NCBI GenBank assembly: GCA_934526015.1 | Contig: CAKSZY010000029.1 | Span: 1 to 26,131, forward strand | DNA: 26,131 nucleotides | Source: an uncultured Dokdonella sp. | GTDB taxonomy: Bacteria > Pseudomonadota > Gammaproteobacteria > Xanthomonadales > Rhodanobacteraceae | Direction: 5' to 3' | Shown: in pieces, positions 1 to 9,581 of the stretch | Layout of the letters: each line of letters starts with the position of its first letter | Position numbering within the stretch: position 1 is the first letter of the stretch | The notes under the pieces: model-generated | Told to the model about the DNA's origin: nothing | Databases searched by the model: none | The model's input: only the letters and a program-made list of their open reading frames with translations | Program-made: the position numbers and the translations under genes

Positions 1-122
1 GCCTTCGTCGCCCCACCTTGATCTGCGCGCAGGCAGTGCGGTGACGCATGTGCAGACTTGTTCAGAGCATCCCTAGCGGCCCGCAGGCCGCGATCGGCGG
101 ACACGGGGTGCGGCATGTGCGC

Positions 123-317
123 TCAGTCGTCTTCAGCGCGATGGCGCACGGGAATGTCTTCGGCCGTCTCCACGCGCCCGGCGATGGCATCGTCGGCGCT
201 CACCGCATTGACGGCATGGCAGGCGGGGCACATCACGTCGTCTCCGCGGCGAAGTTCGGCGCGGGCGTCGACGAAATCGACACCGCAATGGGGGCAATGC
301 AGGCGGGTCACTGACAT
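123..317 (-). CDS. Small zinc-ribbon protein, 64 aa
   Basis: This short protein has two CxxC knuckles (Cys8/Cys11 and Cys30/Cys33) separated by 18 residues, which is the layout of a single zinc ribbon. An acidic tail with no recognisable domain follows. The ATG at 317 has a GGAG about 8 nt upstream, which supports the start. Such mini zinc ribbons bind one Zn2+ and are usually cytoplasmic nucleic-acid or protein binding modules. No specific function can be read here. It is divergent from the H1-like gene at 488, so 318-487 must hold both promoters. A real gene is likely; the molecular role is unknown. Confidence 0.7.
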   Translation of the reverse strand: MSVTRLHCPHCGVDFVDARAELRRGDDVMCPACHAVNAVSADDAIAGRVETAEDIPVRHRAEDD

Positions 318-487
318 GGACGGTCTCCGGACGTCGCGGATGCCGGCAGTCTTGGCGTCATCGGCTTAACCGGCGCGAACGCAATGTGCGGGGCGGGGGT
401 GGTTCAACGCAGGCTAAGGATCTCCCTGATACCACGAGTGAGTGCGCCGGGAAGGGACGGCGCCCCGACCGGACGAGGAGGTATCGC

Positions 488-1387
488 ATGAGCGCGCTTT
501 CCCCCCGCAACACGAAGAAGAAGCCGACCGCAGGGACAAAGCGGGCGGCACGGAAAAAAGCCCCGGTGAACGCTGGCTCCGGCAAGCGCAGTGCGCCGGC
601 CTCGCGGTCCGCAGGCGGGGCGACCGTCACGGCTGCGAAGAAACCCGCGGTGAAATCGGCGCAGCCGCGGCGTTCGTCACGGCCGGCCGGCACCACGCCC
701 GCGACCGGAACGCGCGACAAGGCGAAAGCTTCCGGCACGGCGAAGCGCGCAGCGCCGGCACGCAAGGCGACAGCCAAACGTGCAGCCACGCGCAAGTCGA
801 CCGGGCGGAAAGCCGCGGTGGCGAAGAAGGCGGTCGCCAAGCGGGTGGCTGCGAAGAAGGTCGCAGCGAAGAAGGTCGCAGCGAAGAAGGTCGCAGCGAA
901 GAAGGTCGCAGCGAAGAAGGTCGCAGCGAAGAAGGTCGCAGCGAAGAAGGTCGCGGCGAAGAAGGTCGCAGCGAAGAAGGTCGCAGCGAAGAAGGTCGTT
1001 GCAAGGAAATCCGCACCGCGCACGCCGGGCGGTCGCGCGAAGGCCGCAAGCGGAACTTCTGCAGCGGCCGCACACAAGGGTCTGCCGGCTGGTCGCCGTA
1101 CCCCGGCAAAGCCTTCCACGACGAAACCGCGTCGCGCCAGCAGCGCGGTCGCACGGCGGCATTTCCTCGAGGCCCTGGAGGCCCGACAGGAACGCGTGCG
1201 CGAGGGGCCGACCTATCCGGCGCCGAATCCGTACAGCGGGCGGACCGACGCCACGCTCGAGCCCGGCCATCCGGCGGATGACGCCGTCGCGGCCCCGGTG
1301 ACGCATTCGCTGCCGTCACCGGAGGCCGCCCACGTGACGCATCTGCTGCGCGCGCGCGGCAACCAGGGCTTGCGCAAGCAGCGCTGA
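488..1387 (+). CDS. Histone H1-like Lys/Ala-rich DNA-binding protein
   Basis: The predicted 299-aa protein is extremely rich in Lys, Ala, Arg, Pro and Thr. Its centre (about residues 122-171) is ten tandem KKVAA-type pentapeptides. This resembles the histone H1 C-terminal domain and bacterial H1-like proteins such as AlgP/PhaF-type tails, which bind DNA non-specifically and affect nucleoid structure or gene expression. The less repetitive C-terminus (about residues 215-299) contains a short region, [16 protein letters not shown], that looks helical. The ATG at 488 was chosen because GAGGAGG lies 6-12 nt upstream; an in-frame extension to 386 has no ribosome site. The gene is monocistronic, followed by a strong GC hairpin at 1420-1447. 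DNA binding is inferred from composition only. Confidence 0.8.
   Translation: MSALSPRNTKKKPTAGTKRAARKKAPVNAGSGKRSAPASRSAGGATVTAAKKPAVKSAQPRRSSRPAGTTPATGTRDKAKASGTAKRAAPARKATAKRAATRKSTGRKAAVAKKAVAKRVAAKKVAAKKVAAKKVAAKKVAAKKVAAKKVAAKKVAAKKVAAKKVAAKKVVARKSAPRTPGGRAKAASGTSAAAAHKGLPAGRRTPAKPSTTKPRRASSAVARRHFLEALEARQERVREGPTYPAPNPYSGRTDATLEPGHPADDAVAAPVTHSLPSPEAAHVTHLLRARGNQGLRKQR
851..1000 (+). repeat. Ten tandem 15-bp repeats coding KKVAA
   Basis: The unit gcgaagaaggtcgca is repeated head to tail ten times. Eight copies are identical and two differ at the last bases (the unit at 941 ends tcgcg, the last ends tcgtt). Since 15 is a multiple of three, loss or gain of units keeps the frame. Near-identity at the DNA level points to recent slippage or recombination rather than selection on protein alone. 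Confidence 0.95.
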
Positions 1388-1419
1388 GCCGCGACCGCAT
1401 TCGATCCGCCGATGCCTTC

Positions 1420-1447
1420 GCCGGCCCGGCAGGGAAGCCGGGCCGGC
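1420..1447 (+). terminator. Perfect 11-bp GC hairpin after the H1-like gene
   Basis: The arms at 1420-1430 and 1437-1447 are perfectly complementary (GCCGGCCCGGC and its reverse complement) around an AGGGAA loop, 33 nt after the stop codon of the H1-like gene. No T tract follows, so it is not a classical intrinsic terminator. It may block 3' exonucleases or work with Rho. The rest of 1388-1554 shows no gene. Confidence 0.5.
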
Positions 1448-1554
1448 CAGTCCGCTGCGGCGCCAGCGTCGAAAGGTCGCGCGAAGGACACGCCGGCTTG
1501 CCGCTGCCGTCGCCCGCCCCCATCTGTGCCGGCAATCCTCGCTGGAGCGTCCCG

Positions 1555-2556
<1,002 letters not shown>

Positions 2557-2563
2557 TGCGCGG

Positions 2564-3583
2564 ATGGATTCGCTGACCCAGGTCCTCCTCGGCGGGGCGG
2601 TCGCCGCGGCCGTGGTGCCGGGGAACCAGCGCCGCCGCGCGCTGCTGGCCGGTGCCGTGCTGGGCACCGTGCCCGACCTCGACGTGGTGCCACTGGCACT
2701 GCTCGGGCTCGATCCGGTCGCGCACATGACCTGGCATCGCGGCCCCTCGCATTCGTTGTTCGTGCTTGCCGTGTTCGGCCTGCTCGCCGCATGGCTGTTG
2801 CGGCGTGCCTGGCCCGGCGTGCGCGAGGCGCCGCTGCGCTGGCTCGTGGCGATCGAACTGGCCCTGCTCACCCATCCCGTGATCGATGCATTCACCGTCT
2901 ACGGCACCCAGCTTTTCTGGCCGCTGCCGGTCGCGCCGGTGATGATCTCGAGCGTGTTCATCATCGATCCGCTGTACACGTTGCCGCTGCTCGTCGCCTT
3001 CATCGGCGTGCTCGTGGCCGGTGCGCGTGCGTCGGCGCGCACGCTGCTGGTTGCCGGCATCGCTCTGAGCAGCGCCTATCTGGGCTGGACCCTCGTGGCG
3101 AAGCAACTCGTCGAGCGCGCGGCCACGCCCGTGCTCGCGCAGATGGGCCTGGCCGACGCGCCGCGCTTCTCGGTGCCGATGCCGTTCAACACGCTGCTCT
3201 GGCGCGTGGTGGTGATGACGCCCGAGGGTCATCTCGAAGGCGTGCGTTCGCTGGTGGCCGATCACGGGCCGATGCGTTTCAGTGCATTCGCCTCGGATGC
3301 GCAGGCACTGGCGACCGTACGCGCGCTTTCGCCGGCCGTACGCCGACTCGACTGGTTCGCCCATGGCTTCCTCAAGGGCGACGTGCAGGACGGCCGGTTG
3401 ATCATCAGCGACCTGCGCATGGTCAGCGAGCCCGACTACACGTTCCGCTTCGCCGTCGCCGACAACACCGGCGGAAGCTGGGTCGCGATACGGCCCGAGC
3501 AGCTCGAATGGCCATGGCAGGCGCGTGAGCGTCTCGCCGGGATGTGGCAGCGCATCTGGCAGTCACCGGATCCCGGGCAATGA
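2564..3583 (+). CDS. DUF457 / YdjM-like membrane metal-dependent hydrolase
   Basis: The 339-aa inner-membrane protein begins MDSLTQVLLGGAVAAAV and has PDLDVVP (about residue 39) and HRGPSHSL (about residue 64). These Asp/His motifs mark the DUF457 family of predicted membrane-bound metal-dependent hydrolases, which includes E. coli YdjM and B. subtilis YfhP. Hydrophobic segments lie at about residues 60-80, 100-115 and 125-165. The C-terminal 170 residues form a soluble, probably periplasmic or cytoplasmic, extension. No substrate is known for the family. It follows the luciferase-like gene by 7 nt in the same direction, and its stop is 11 nt before a large inverted-repeat element. Confidence 0.85.
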   Translation: MDSLTQVLLGGAVAAAVVPGNQRRRALLAGAVLGTVPDLDVVPLALLGLDPVAHMTWHRGPSHSLFVLAVFGLLAAWLLRRAWPGVREAPLRWLVAIELALLTHPVIDAFTVYGTQLFWPLPVAPVMISSVFIIDPLYTLPLLVAFIGVLVAGARASARTLLVAGIALSSAYLGWTLVAKQLVERAATPVLAQMGLADAPRFSVPMPFNTLLWRVVVMTPEGHLEGVRSLVADHGPMRFSAFASDAQALATVRALSPAVRRLDWFAHGFLKGDVQDGRLIISDLRMVSEPDYTFRFAVADNTGGSWVAIRPEQLEWPWQARERLAGMWQRIWQSPDPGQ

Positions 3584-3594
3584 AAGCAGACGCC

Positions 3595-3883
3595 TGAAAC
3601 ACGGAGCACACGGAGCACGCGGAGAAAGCCTTCAGTGGAGGCTCTCGCGAAATGTCCCAGGCACAAGAAACGCCACTCCCTCCTTCGCTTGCGAAGGAGG
3701 GCGGGGGAGGATGGCGCGGCGCGTCAGCGGCGCGCTGTTTGACGCCGGCCGCTTCGCGTCCGGCGCATCCCCCTCGATGCCCCTTCGCAAGCGAAGGGGG
3801 AAGACAGGCGTTGTGTTCTACAGGAACTTCCCTCGCGTTCCGTTCTTCAGGATTTCGCTTTCTTCCGCGTGCTCCGTGGTTCA
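3595..3883. repeat. ~290-bp nested inverted-repeat (MITE-like) element
   Basis: The outer ends are inverted copies: TGAAACACGGAGCAC at 3595-3609 faces the complement of TGAACCACGGAGCACGCGG at about 3865-3883. Inside are two related palindromes. The first is CCCTCCTTCGC-TT-GCGAAGGAGGG at 3678-3701; the second is CCCCTTCGC-AA-GCGAAGGGG at 3780-3799. Between them GGAGGATGGCGC and GGCGCATCCCCCTC are also roughly complementary, and GCGTCA/TGACGC lies near the centre. The whole block could fold back on itself. No credible gene lies in it. It fills the convergent gap between the DUF457 gene and mfd and may also end transcription from both sides. Confidence 0.75.
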
Positions 3884-3900
3884 ATCTTTGCCCCGACCCT

Positions 3901-6900
3901 TCACGCCGCCTTGTCGCTGCGCTTGCCGAGTGCGGCGACGATGTCCTGGGCGCTGCGCAGGCGTTCGCTGGCGCCGTCCAGTTGCAGCTTGATGCGCAGC
4001 TTGTCCTGGCCGTCGAGCGCGTACACCTTCGGCAGGGTCTGGATCATGCGGATCACCGTCATCGGGTCGATGGCCGGTTGCGGGGTGAACAGCACGCGGC
4101 CGCCGTTGGCGCCGAGTTCGAGCTTGCGGATGCCGAGTGCGGTCGCGCGCAGCTTCAGCGAGGTGATCGCGAACAGGTTCTTCAGCGGATCGGGCAGCAG
4201 GCCGAAGCGGTCGACCATTTCGACCTGCAGTTCGTCCAGTGCCTCGTCGCTGCGCGCGCTGGCGATGCGCTTGTAGAGGGTCAGGCGCGCATTGACGTCG
4301 GCCAGGTAGTCGTCGGGGATCAGGGCCGGCAGGTGCAGCTCGATCTCGGCCTCGTGGTCGCTGGTGAGGTCGAAGTCGGGTACCTGGCCGGTCTTCAGGG
4401 CGCGCACCGCGCGATCGAGCATGTCGCGGTACATCGAGAAGCCGACTTCCTCGATCTGCCCGGACTGGTCCTCGCCGAGCAGTTCGCCGGCGCCGCGGAT
4501 CTCGAGGTCGTGGGTGGCGAGGGTGAAGCCCGCACCGAGCTCCTCGAGCGAGGCCAGTGCCTCGAGGCGCTTTTCGGCGTCGGCGGTGATGGCCCGCGTG
4601 TCGGGCACGATCAGGTAGGCATAGGCGCGATGGTGCGAACGGCCGACACGGCCGCGCAGCTGGTGCAGCTGGGCGAGGCCGAAGCGGTCGGCGCGGTCGA
4701 TGATGATCGTGTTGGCACTCGGCACGTCGATGCCGGATTCGATGATCGTCGTGCACACCAGCACGTTGTAGCGCTGGCGGTAGAAATCGAGCATGGCCTG
4801 TTCGAGCTCGCGTTCCGGCATCTGGCCATGGGCGATGCGCACGCGCGCTTCCGGCACCAGGGCCTCGAGCTCGCGCGCGGTCTTCTCGATCGTCTCGACC
4901 TCGTTGTGCAGGAAGTAGATCTGGCCGCCACGCTGCAGCTCGCGCTGGAACGCCTCGCGGATCAGTGCCGGGTCCCAGTTGCCGATGAAGGTCTTGACCG
5001 CCAGCCGGTGCGCGGGCGGGGTGGCGATGATCGAGAGGTCGCGCAGGCCGGCCATCGCCATGTTGAGCGTTCGCGGGATCGGCGTCGCGGTCAGGGTCAG
5101 CAGGTCGACTTCGGCGCGCAGCTTCTTCAACTGCTCCTTCTGGCGCACGCCGAAACGCTGTTCCTCGTCGACGATGACGAGGCCGAGGTCCTTGAAGCGC
5201 ACGTCGTTCTGCAACAGCTTGTGGGTGCCGATGACGATGTCGACCTTGCCGTCGGCGATCTGCTTCAGCGCGGTGTCGGTTTCCTTCTTCGACTTGAAGC
5301 GCGACAGCACCTCGACGCGGATCGGCCAGTCGGCGAGGCGGTCGCGGAAGTTCTGGTAGTGCTGCTGGGCGAGCAGGGTGGTCGGCGCGAGTACGGCGAC
5401 CTGGCGGCCGGCGGTCGCGCTGACGAAGGCGGCGCGCAGGGCGACTTCGGTCTTGCCGAAGCCGACGTCGCCGCAGACCACGCGGTCCATCGGCCGCGTG
5501 CGGGCGAGGTCGGCGATCACCGCTTCGATGGCCTGCGCCTGGTCGGGGGTTTCCTCGAACGGGAAGGCCGCGGCGAACTGCTCGTAGAGCAGGCGGTCGA
5601 CCTCGATCGCGGTGCCCTCGCGCGCCTCGCGTTGCGCGTAGATGGCGAGCAGTTCGGCGGCGACGTCGCGGACCTTTTCCGCCGCCTTGCGCTTGGCCCG
5701 TTCCCAGGCATCGCCGCCGAGCGAATGCAGTGGCGCGAGTTCGGGCGCGGTTCCCGAATAGCGGCTGACCAGTTGCAGTTGCGCGACCGGCACGTAGAGG
5801 CGGTCGCCCTTGGCGTATTCGATGGCGAGGAACTCGCCGTCCTGGCCACCGACATCGAGCTTGACGAGCCCCTGGTAACGGCCGACGCCATGGTCGACGT
5901 GGACGATCGGCGCACCGAGGGCGAGTTCGGTGAGATCGCGGATGATCGCTTCGGGATCGCGTGCTGCGCGCTTGCGGCGGCGACTCTGCGCCACGCGCTC
6001 GCCAAGCAGTTCGCGCTCGCCGAGCACGGTCAGCGCCGGATCGACGAGGGCAAAGCCGCGGTCGATCGCGGCGACGGTGATGGCGAAGCGTTCGTTGCCT
6101 TCGACGAACGCCTTCCAGCCCGGCAGCACGGCCGGTGCGAGGCCGCCTGCGGCGAGCTGTTCGATCAGCAGTTCGCGCCGGCCCGCCGAGTCGGCGGCGA
6201 TCAGCACGCGACCCGGATAGGCGCGCAGGAATCCGGCCAGCGCGGCGACCGGTTCATCCTGGCGCGGCTGGATCGGCAGGTCCGGTGCCGGCGCGGTGCC
6301 GGGATCGGCGGCGGCCTCGGCGTCGCCGCGCGCAACGAGTTCGATGCGCTGGCGCTGGTTGAGGCGTTCGCGCAACTGCTGCGGCGGCAGATAGAGTTCC
6401 GCGACCGGCAGGATCGGCCGTTCGACGTCGTGCGCGCGTTGCTCGTGGCGATCGCCGGCCTGCTGCCAGAACTGTTCGGCGGCGCCGAGCACGCCTTCGC
6501 CGAGCAGGAACAAGGCATCGTCGCCGAGGTAGTCGAACAGCGTCTCGGTGGCGCCGGCGCGGCCTTCGTCGAAGAACAGCGGCAGGTAGTATTCGATGCC
6601 GGCCGGCGCGCCGCCTTCGCGGATGTCCTGGTAGAGCGGGCAGCGGCGCGGGTCGATCGGGAAACGTTCGCGCAGCGTGTTGCGGAAGCTGCGCGCGGTT
6701 TCCTCGGTCAACGGGAATTCCCGGGCCGGCAACAGACGCACCTGCTCGACCTTGTTCGCCGAGCGCTGCGTCTCCGGATCGAAGGTGCGGATCGAATCGA
6801 TTTCGTCGTCGAACAGCTCGATCCGGTAGGGCTCGGCGGTGCCCATCGGGAAGATGTCGAGGATCGCGCCGCGCACGGCGAAATCGCCGGGTTCGAGGAC

Positions 6901-7377
6901 CTGCGGCACGTTGCGGTAGCCGGCGGCGGCGAGGCGGCGTTGTTCGGCGGCGAGGTCGAAGCGCTGGCCGTTTTCGATGACGAGGCTCGAGCCGGCGATG
7001 TAGCTGCGCGGCGCGAGGCGCTGCATGAGCGTCGCCACCGGCACCACCAGCACGCCGCGCTTCGCCGACGGCAGCCGGTAGAGCGTGGCGACGCGTTGCG
7101 AAACGATGTCCGGATGCGGCGCGAACAGGTCGTAGGGCAGGGTTTCCCAGTCGGGGAAATGCAGTACCTCGAGGTTGTCTCCGGCGAATACGGCGAGCTC
7201 GGCTTCAAGCGCGTGCGCGGCCTGGGTATCGCGGGTGACCGCGACCACCGGCGCGGCATGCCGCTGCCCGGTTTCGGCGACCAGCAGGGCGAGGGCGGAG
7301 CCATGGGGAACGCGCCAGGGGCGCCGGTGCCGGGGTTGGCTCGGCAGGGGAAGCGTGCGGAGGTTCGGGGACGTCAT
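3901..7377 (-). CDS. mfd: Transcription-repair coupling factor Mfd
   Basis: The 1158-aa length is that of full-length Mfd. Mfd is an ATP-driven translocase that removes RNA polymerase stalled at DNA lesions and recruits UvrA. The N-terminal third is the UvrB-like region. The RNA polymerase interaction domain contains APIVHVDHGVGRYQGL. The helicase core has Walker A GDVGFGKT (residues 636-643), DEEQ (737-740) and TATPIPRTLNMAM, followed by a RecG-like translocation block (GRVGRSHHRAYAYL) and the C-terminal UvrA-masking domain. The start at 7377 gives MTSPNLRTL; an upstream extension to 7509 reads non-conserved sequence through the promoter and is not favoured. A CTGGTG-N17-TACACT promoter sits 50-80 nt upstream. 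The gene appears intact. Confidence 0.97.
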   Translation of the reverse strand: MTSPNLRTLPLPSQPRHRRPWRVPHGSALALLVAETGQRHAAPVVAVTRDTQAAHALEAELAVFAGDNLEVLHFPDWETLPYDLFAPHPDIVSQRVATLYRLPSAKRGVLVVPVATLMQRLAPRSYIAGSSLVIENGQRFDLAAEQRRLAAAGYRNVPQVLEPGDFAVRGAILDIFPMGTAEPYRIELFDDEIDSIRTFDPETQRSANKVEQVRLLPAREFPLTEETARSFRNTLRERFPIDPRRCPLYQDIREGGAPAGIEYYLPLFFDEGRAGATETLFDYLGDDALFLLGEGVLGAAEQFWQQAGDRHEQRAHDVERPILPVAELYLPPQQLRERLNQRQRIELVARGDAEAAADPGTAPAPDLPIQPRQDEPVAALAGFLRAYPGRVLIAADSAGRRELLIEQLAAGGLAPAVLPGWKAFVEGNERFAITVAAIDRGFALVDPALTVLGERELLGERVAQSRRRKRAARDPEAIIRDLTELALGAPIVHVDHGVGRYQGLVKLDVGGQDGEFLAIEYAKGDRLYVPVAQLQLVSRYSGTAPELAPLHSLGGDAWERAKRKAAEKVRDVAAELLAIYAQREAREGTAIEVDRLLYEQFAAAFPFEETPDQAQAIEAVIADLARTRPMDRVVCGDVGFGKTEVALRAAFVSATAGRQVAVLAPTTLLAQQHYQNFRDRLADWPIRVEVLSRFKSKKETDTALKQIADGKVDIVIGTHKLLQNDVRFKDLGLVIVDEEQRFGVRQKEQLKKLRAEVDLLTLTATPIPRTLNMAMAGLRDLSIIATPPAHRLAVKTFIGNWDPALIREAFQRELQRGGQIYFLHNEVETIEKTARELEALVPEARVRIAHGQMPERELEQAMLDFYRQRYNVLVCTTIIESGIDVPSANTIIIDRADRFGLAQLHQLRGRVGRSHHRAYAYLIVPDTRAITADAEKRLEALASLEELGAGFTLATHDLEIRGAGELLGEDQSGQIEEVGFSMYRDMLDRAVRALKTGQVPDFDLTSDHEAEIELHLPALIPDDYLADVNARLTLYKRIASARSDEALDELQVEMVDRFGLLPDPLKNLFAITSLKLRATALGIRKLELGANGGRVLFTPQPAIDPMTVIRMIQTLPKVYALDGQDKLRIKLQLDGASERLRSAQDIVAALGKRSDKAA

Positions 7378-7427
7378 GAATGGCAAAGCGGAGGCGGTGC
7401 CGGTACAGCGGACCGCATGGGGCGCGC

Positions 7428-7456
7428 AGTGTAGCGCATGCGGTCGAACGCACCAG
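7428..7456 (-). promoter_or_regulatory. Candidate sigma-70 promoter for mfd
   Basis: Read on the minus strand, CTGGTG (-35, 7451-7456) and TACACT (-10, 7428-7433) are 17 nt apart. The predicted start of transcription near 7421 leaves a leader of about 44 nt before the mfd ATG at 7377. The -35 is imperfect. Confidence 0.4.
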
Positions 7457-7535
7457 TGTTTCCCGTGTCCCGGTGCATCGAGCTTGCTTCGCTGCTCGTG
7501 CGGCTTCACCGCTTTTCGAGAGCGGAGCCCGCTCC

Positions 7536-7624
7536 GCTGCTTCGGTCGGCGCTACAGCCGAGCAAGCTTGGCTCTGCGATGCCGCTTCGATCGGTGTTTC
7601 CGCCAAGCAAGCTCGGCTCCACGA
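7536..7624 (+). repeat. Two degenerate 44-bp direct repeats
   Basis: Copy 1 (7536-7579) and copy 2 (7581-7624) align along their length with about four in five positions equal, including the cores CCGAGCAAGCTTGGCTC and CCAAGCAAGCTCGGCTC. An inverted relative, GAGCTTGCTTCGCTGCTCG, lies at about 7480-7499. The cores resemble REP-like palindromes (GAGCnAGCTTGCTC type) common between genes of Pseudomonas and Xanthomonadales. The 7378-7652 gap otherwise holds only the mfd promoter. Confidence 0.6.
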
Positions 7625-7652
7625 AGGCGGCGCCATGATCTTGCGCGCCGCC

Positions 7653-8294
7653 TCAGATCGTCATCCGCACCAGCAGGAGGCCGGGCTCGCCGGCGACGAC
7701 GGAACGCTCGAAGCCGAGGCGGGCGGCAAGATCGAGCATGGGCCCGTTTTCCGCCAGCACGTGGCCCCAGATCTCGCGCATGCCGCGTTCGCGACTGACC
7801 TCGATCAGCTTCGTCATCAACGCCCAGCCGACGCCGTTGCCGGAGAACGCAGGATCGATCGCGATGGCGAATTCGGCCGTTTCGCCGACTTCGTCGAAAT
7901 GCACGCGCGCTTCGCCGCGGATCTCGCTGCCGTCGTCATCGGTGACGACGAAGGCGGCGACCTTGCCCGGCTCGGGCGTGCACAGGTAACGGGCGACCGG
8001 TTCCGGCAATTCGGTCAGCGCATGGAACACGCGCAGGCGGATCTGCTCGCGGGTCATGCGCGAGAACGCGCGCAGCAGGGCGGCGACGTCATCGGGTTCG
8101 ATCGCGCGCAGGCGCAGCGGGCGGCCATCGCGGGAAAGGAACGCTTCGCCGCGAACGGACGCACGCGCGCTCGACGCCTGGCTCGACCGCAAGGGTGGCC
8201 GGGTCACGGTGAGGCGCTTGCGCGCTGCGGGGATGGGAGGGTGTGCGGGCAGGTCCACGCGCGCAATGATGCACTGCACAAATCGAGCTTGCAC
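7653..8294 (-). CDS. GNAT-family N-acetyltransferase
   Basis: The protein (213 aa from GTG at 8294) carries a single GNAT fold in about residues 55-213: LRLRAIEPDDVAALLRAF, then FAIAIDPAFSGNGVGWALM, which is the acetyl-CoA pyrophosphate-binding loop in the place of the usual RxxGxG/A. The opening and spacing resemble the acetyltransferase half of PatZ/Pka-type protein lysine acetyltransferases, but no CoA-ligase half is present. The first 50 residues are low-complexity, so translation may really begin at a later GTG such as 8207. The gene is alone between mfd and the glycosyltransferase, all on the minus strand. Substrate unknown. Confidence 0.8.
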   Translation of the reverse strand: MQARFVQCIIARVDLPAHPPIPAARKRLTVTRPPLRSSQASSARASVRGEAFLSRDGRPLRLRAIEPDDVAALLRAFSRMTREQIRLRVFHALTELPEPVARYLCTPEPGKVAAFVVTDDDGSEIRGEARVHFDEVGETAEFAIAIDPAFSGNGVGWALMTKLIEVSRERGMREIWGHVLAENGPMLDLAARLGFERSVVAGEPGLLLVRMTI

Positions 8295-8323
8295 TCAAAT
8301 CCGCCGCCGCGTCCGGCCGCGAT

Positions 8324-9409
8324 TCAGGTTCGCGGCAGGCCGGCGTCGAGGTGGCGGTCGAAGGCTTCAACGCGCTCGATGACGTCGGCCACCTCGATCA
8401 GGTCCATCACGCCCTTGTGTTCGAGCTTGGTGCCCCACGGCAATGCACTGGCCGGCTTGCCGCGATAGCGCTGTGCGGCGGCGTCGTAACGATCGACGCA
8501 CCAGCGTCGATCGGAGTAGGGGCCGGAACGATGTGGATTGCTCGCCGCATGCAGGCCGAGCACCGGCGTGCCGACGGCGTTGGCGATGTGCATCGGCCCG
8601 GAGTCGGGGGTCAGCACGAGGTCCGCCTGGCGCAGCAGGGCCAGCAGCTGCTTGAGCGTGTCCTTGCCGACCAGGTCGAGCACGTGGGTCTGCACATGAC
8701 CGAGGATGGCGTCGGCGAACTCGCGCTCGAACGCGCTCGGACCGCCGCACAGGACGACACGCCAGCCGAGTTCGCGCACCGCGTGGTCGGCCACCGCTGC
8801 GTACCGCTCCGGGCGCCAGTTGCGCAGGCGGTGGCTCGAGGTCGGACTGACCAGCAGCGTGCGCGGGCCGGGCGGCAGGTGGCGTTCGGCGAACGCCGCG
8901 GCCTCCTCCGGGATCGGGATGTCCCAGCGCACCGCGGACTGTGCCAGCCCCAGCGGTTCGAGGAAGCTGGCCATCGCATCGAGGACATGCTGGCCGCTGC
9001 GCTCGGCGATGCGGCAGTTGACGAACAGGCCGTGCAGGTCCTTCGAGCGCTTGCGGTCGTAGCCGATGCGCAGCGGCGACTTGACCAGCATGCTCAGCAG
9101 GTTCGCGCGCAGCGCCACCTGCATGTGCAGCAGCGCATCGAAGCGGCGCCCGGCCAGCTTCTCGCGCACGGCTCGGAAGCCGTCGCGCTTCGCCGCCTTG
9201 TCGAAGACGACGAACTCGACGCCGGCAAGATCGCCGACCAGCCGATGCTCGAGCTTGCCGATCAGCCAGGTGATGGTTGTTTCCGGCCAGTGTTGCCGCA
9301 GGGTGTGCACGAGCGGCACCACATGGGTGACATCACCGAGCGCGGAAGTCCGCAGGATGCAAAGCGATGCGGGCGGTGACGCCGGTGCCGATTTCGATGC
9401 GCGGGACAT
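8324..9409 (-). CDS. Family 9 glycosyltransferase (heptosyltransferase-like)
   Basis: The 361-aa protein starts with ILRTSALGDVTHVVPLVHTL (residues 18-37) and ends with PDSGPMHIANAVGTPVLGL. These are the hallmark N- and C-terminal motifs of the ADP-heptose:LPS heptosyltransferase family GT9 (WaaC, WaaF, RfaF). Such enzymes add heptose to the inner LPS core at the cytoplasmic face. Divergent kdkA, a Kdo-modifying enzyme, supports a lipid A-core role. Which core position is glycosylated cannot be decided. The ATG at 9409 gives MSRASKSAPAS; an upstream in-frame extension to 9622 overlaps kdkA and its promoter and is rejected. Confidence 0.88.
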   Translation of the reverse strand: MSRASKSAPASPPASLCILRTSALGDVTHVVPLVHTLRQHWPETTITWLIGKLEHRLVGDLAGVEFVVFDKAAKRDGFRAVREKLAGRRFDALLHMQVALRANLLSMLVKSPLRIGYDRKRSKDLHGLFVNCRIAERSGQHVLDAMASFLEPLGLAQSAVRWDIPIPEEAAAFAERHLPPGPRTLLVSPTSSHRLRNWRPERYAAVADHAVRELGWRVVLCGGPSAFEREFADAILGHVQTHVLDLVGKDTLKQLLALLRQADLVLTPDSGPMHIANAVGTPVLGLHAASNPHRSGPYSDRRWCVDRYDAAAQRYRGKPASALPWGTKLEHKGVMDLIEVADVIERVEAFDRHLDAGLPRT

Positions 9410-9507
9410 GGTGTGGGCGGAGGAGTCTCGTTCGATGCGGCGGGGGTCACGGCCGCTGCCGGTGCAGGCCGCGCTGCCGGGAGGAACCGCGGGAGGCCAT
9501 GCCGACC

Positions 9508-9537
9508 TTGTGGAATGGATCGCGGCATCCCTAGACT
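9508..9537 (+). promoter_or_regulatory. Candidate promoter of the kdkA-moa operon
   Basis: TTGTGG (9508-9513) and TAGACT (9532-9537) are 18 nt apart and read toward kdkA, with a predicted leader of about 38 nt. The 172-bp gap to the divergent glycosyltransferase holds no other element I can recognise; in particular I see no clear molybdenum-cofactor riboswitch. Confidence 0.35.
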
Positions 9538-9581
9538 CCGGCGTGCGGGCCGCCACCGGGCGGCGGCACCTTGGCAGAGCG

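Noticed and set aside
627..1306. Minus-strand readings through the KKVAA repeat
   Set aside because: They are repeat-driven shadows with Leu/Arg-rich low complexity and no ribosome site.
3652..7434. A very long plus-strand reading antisense to mfd
   Set aside because: High GC creates open frames opposite real genes. Mfd on the minus strand has all family motifs, the antisense reading has none.
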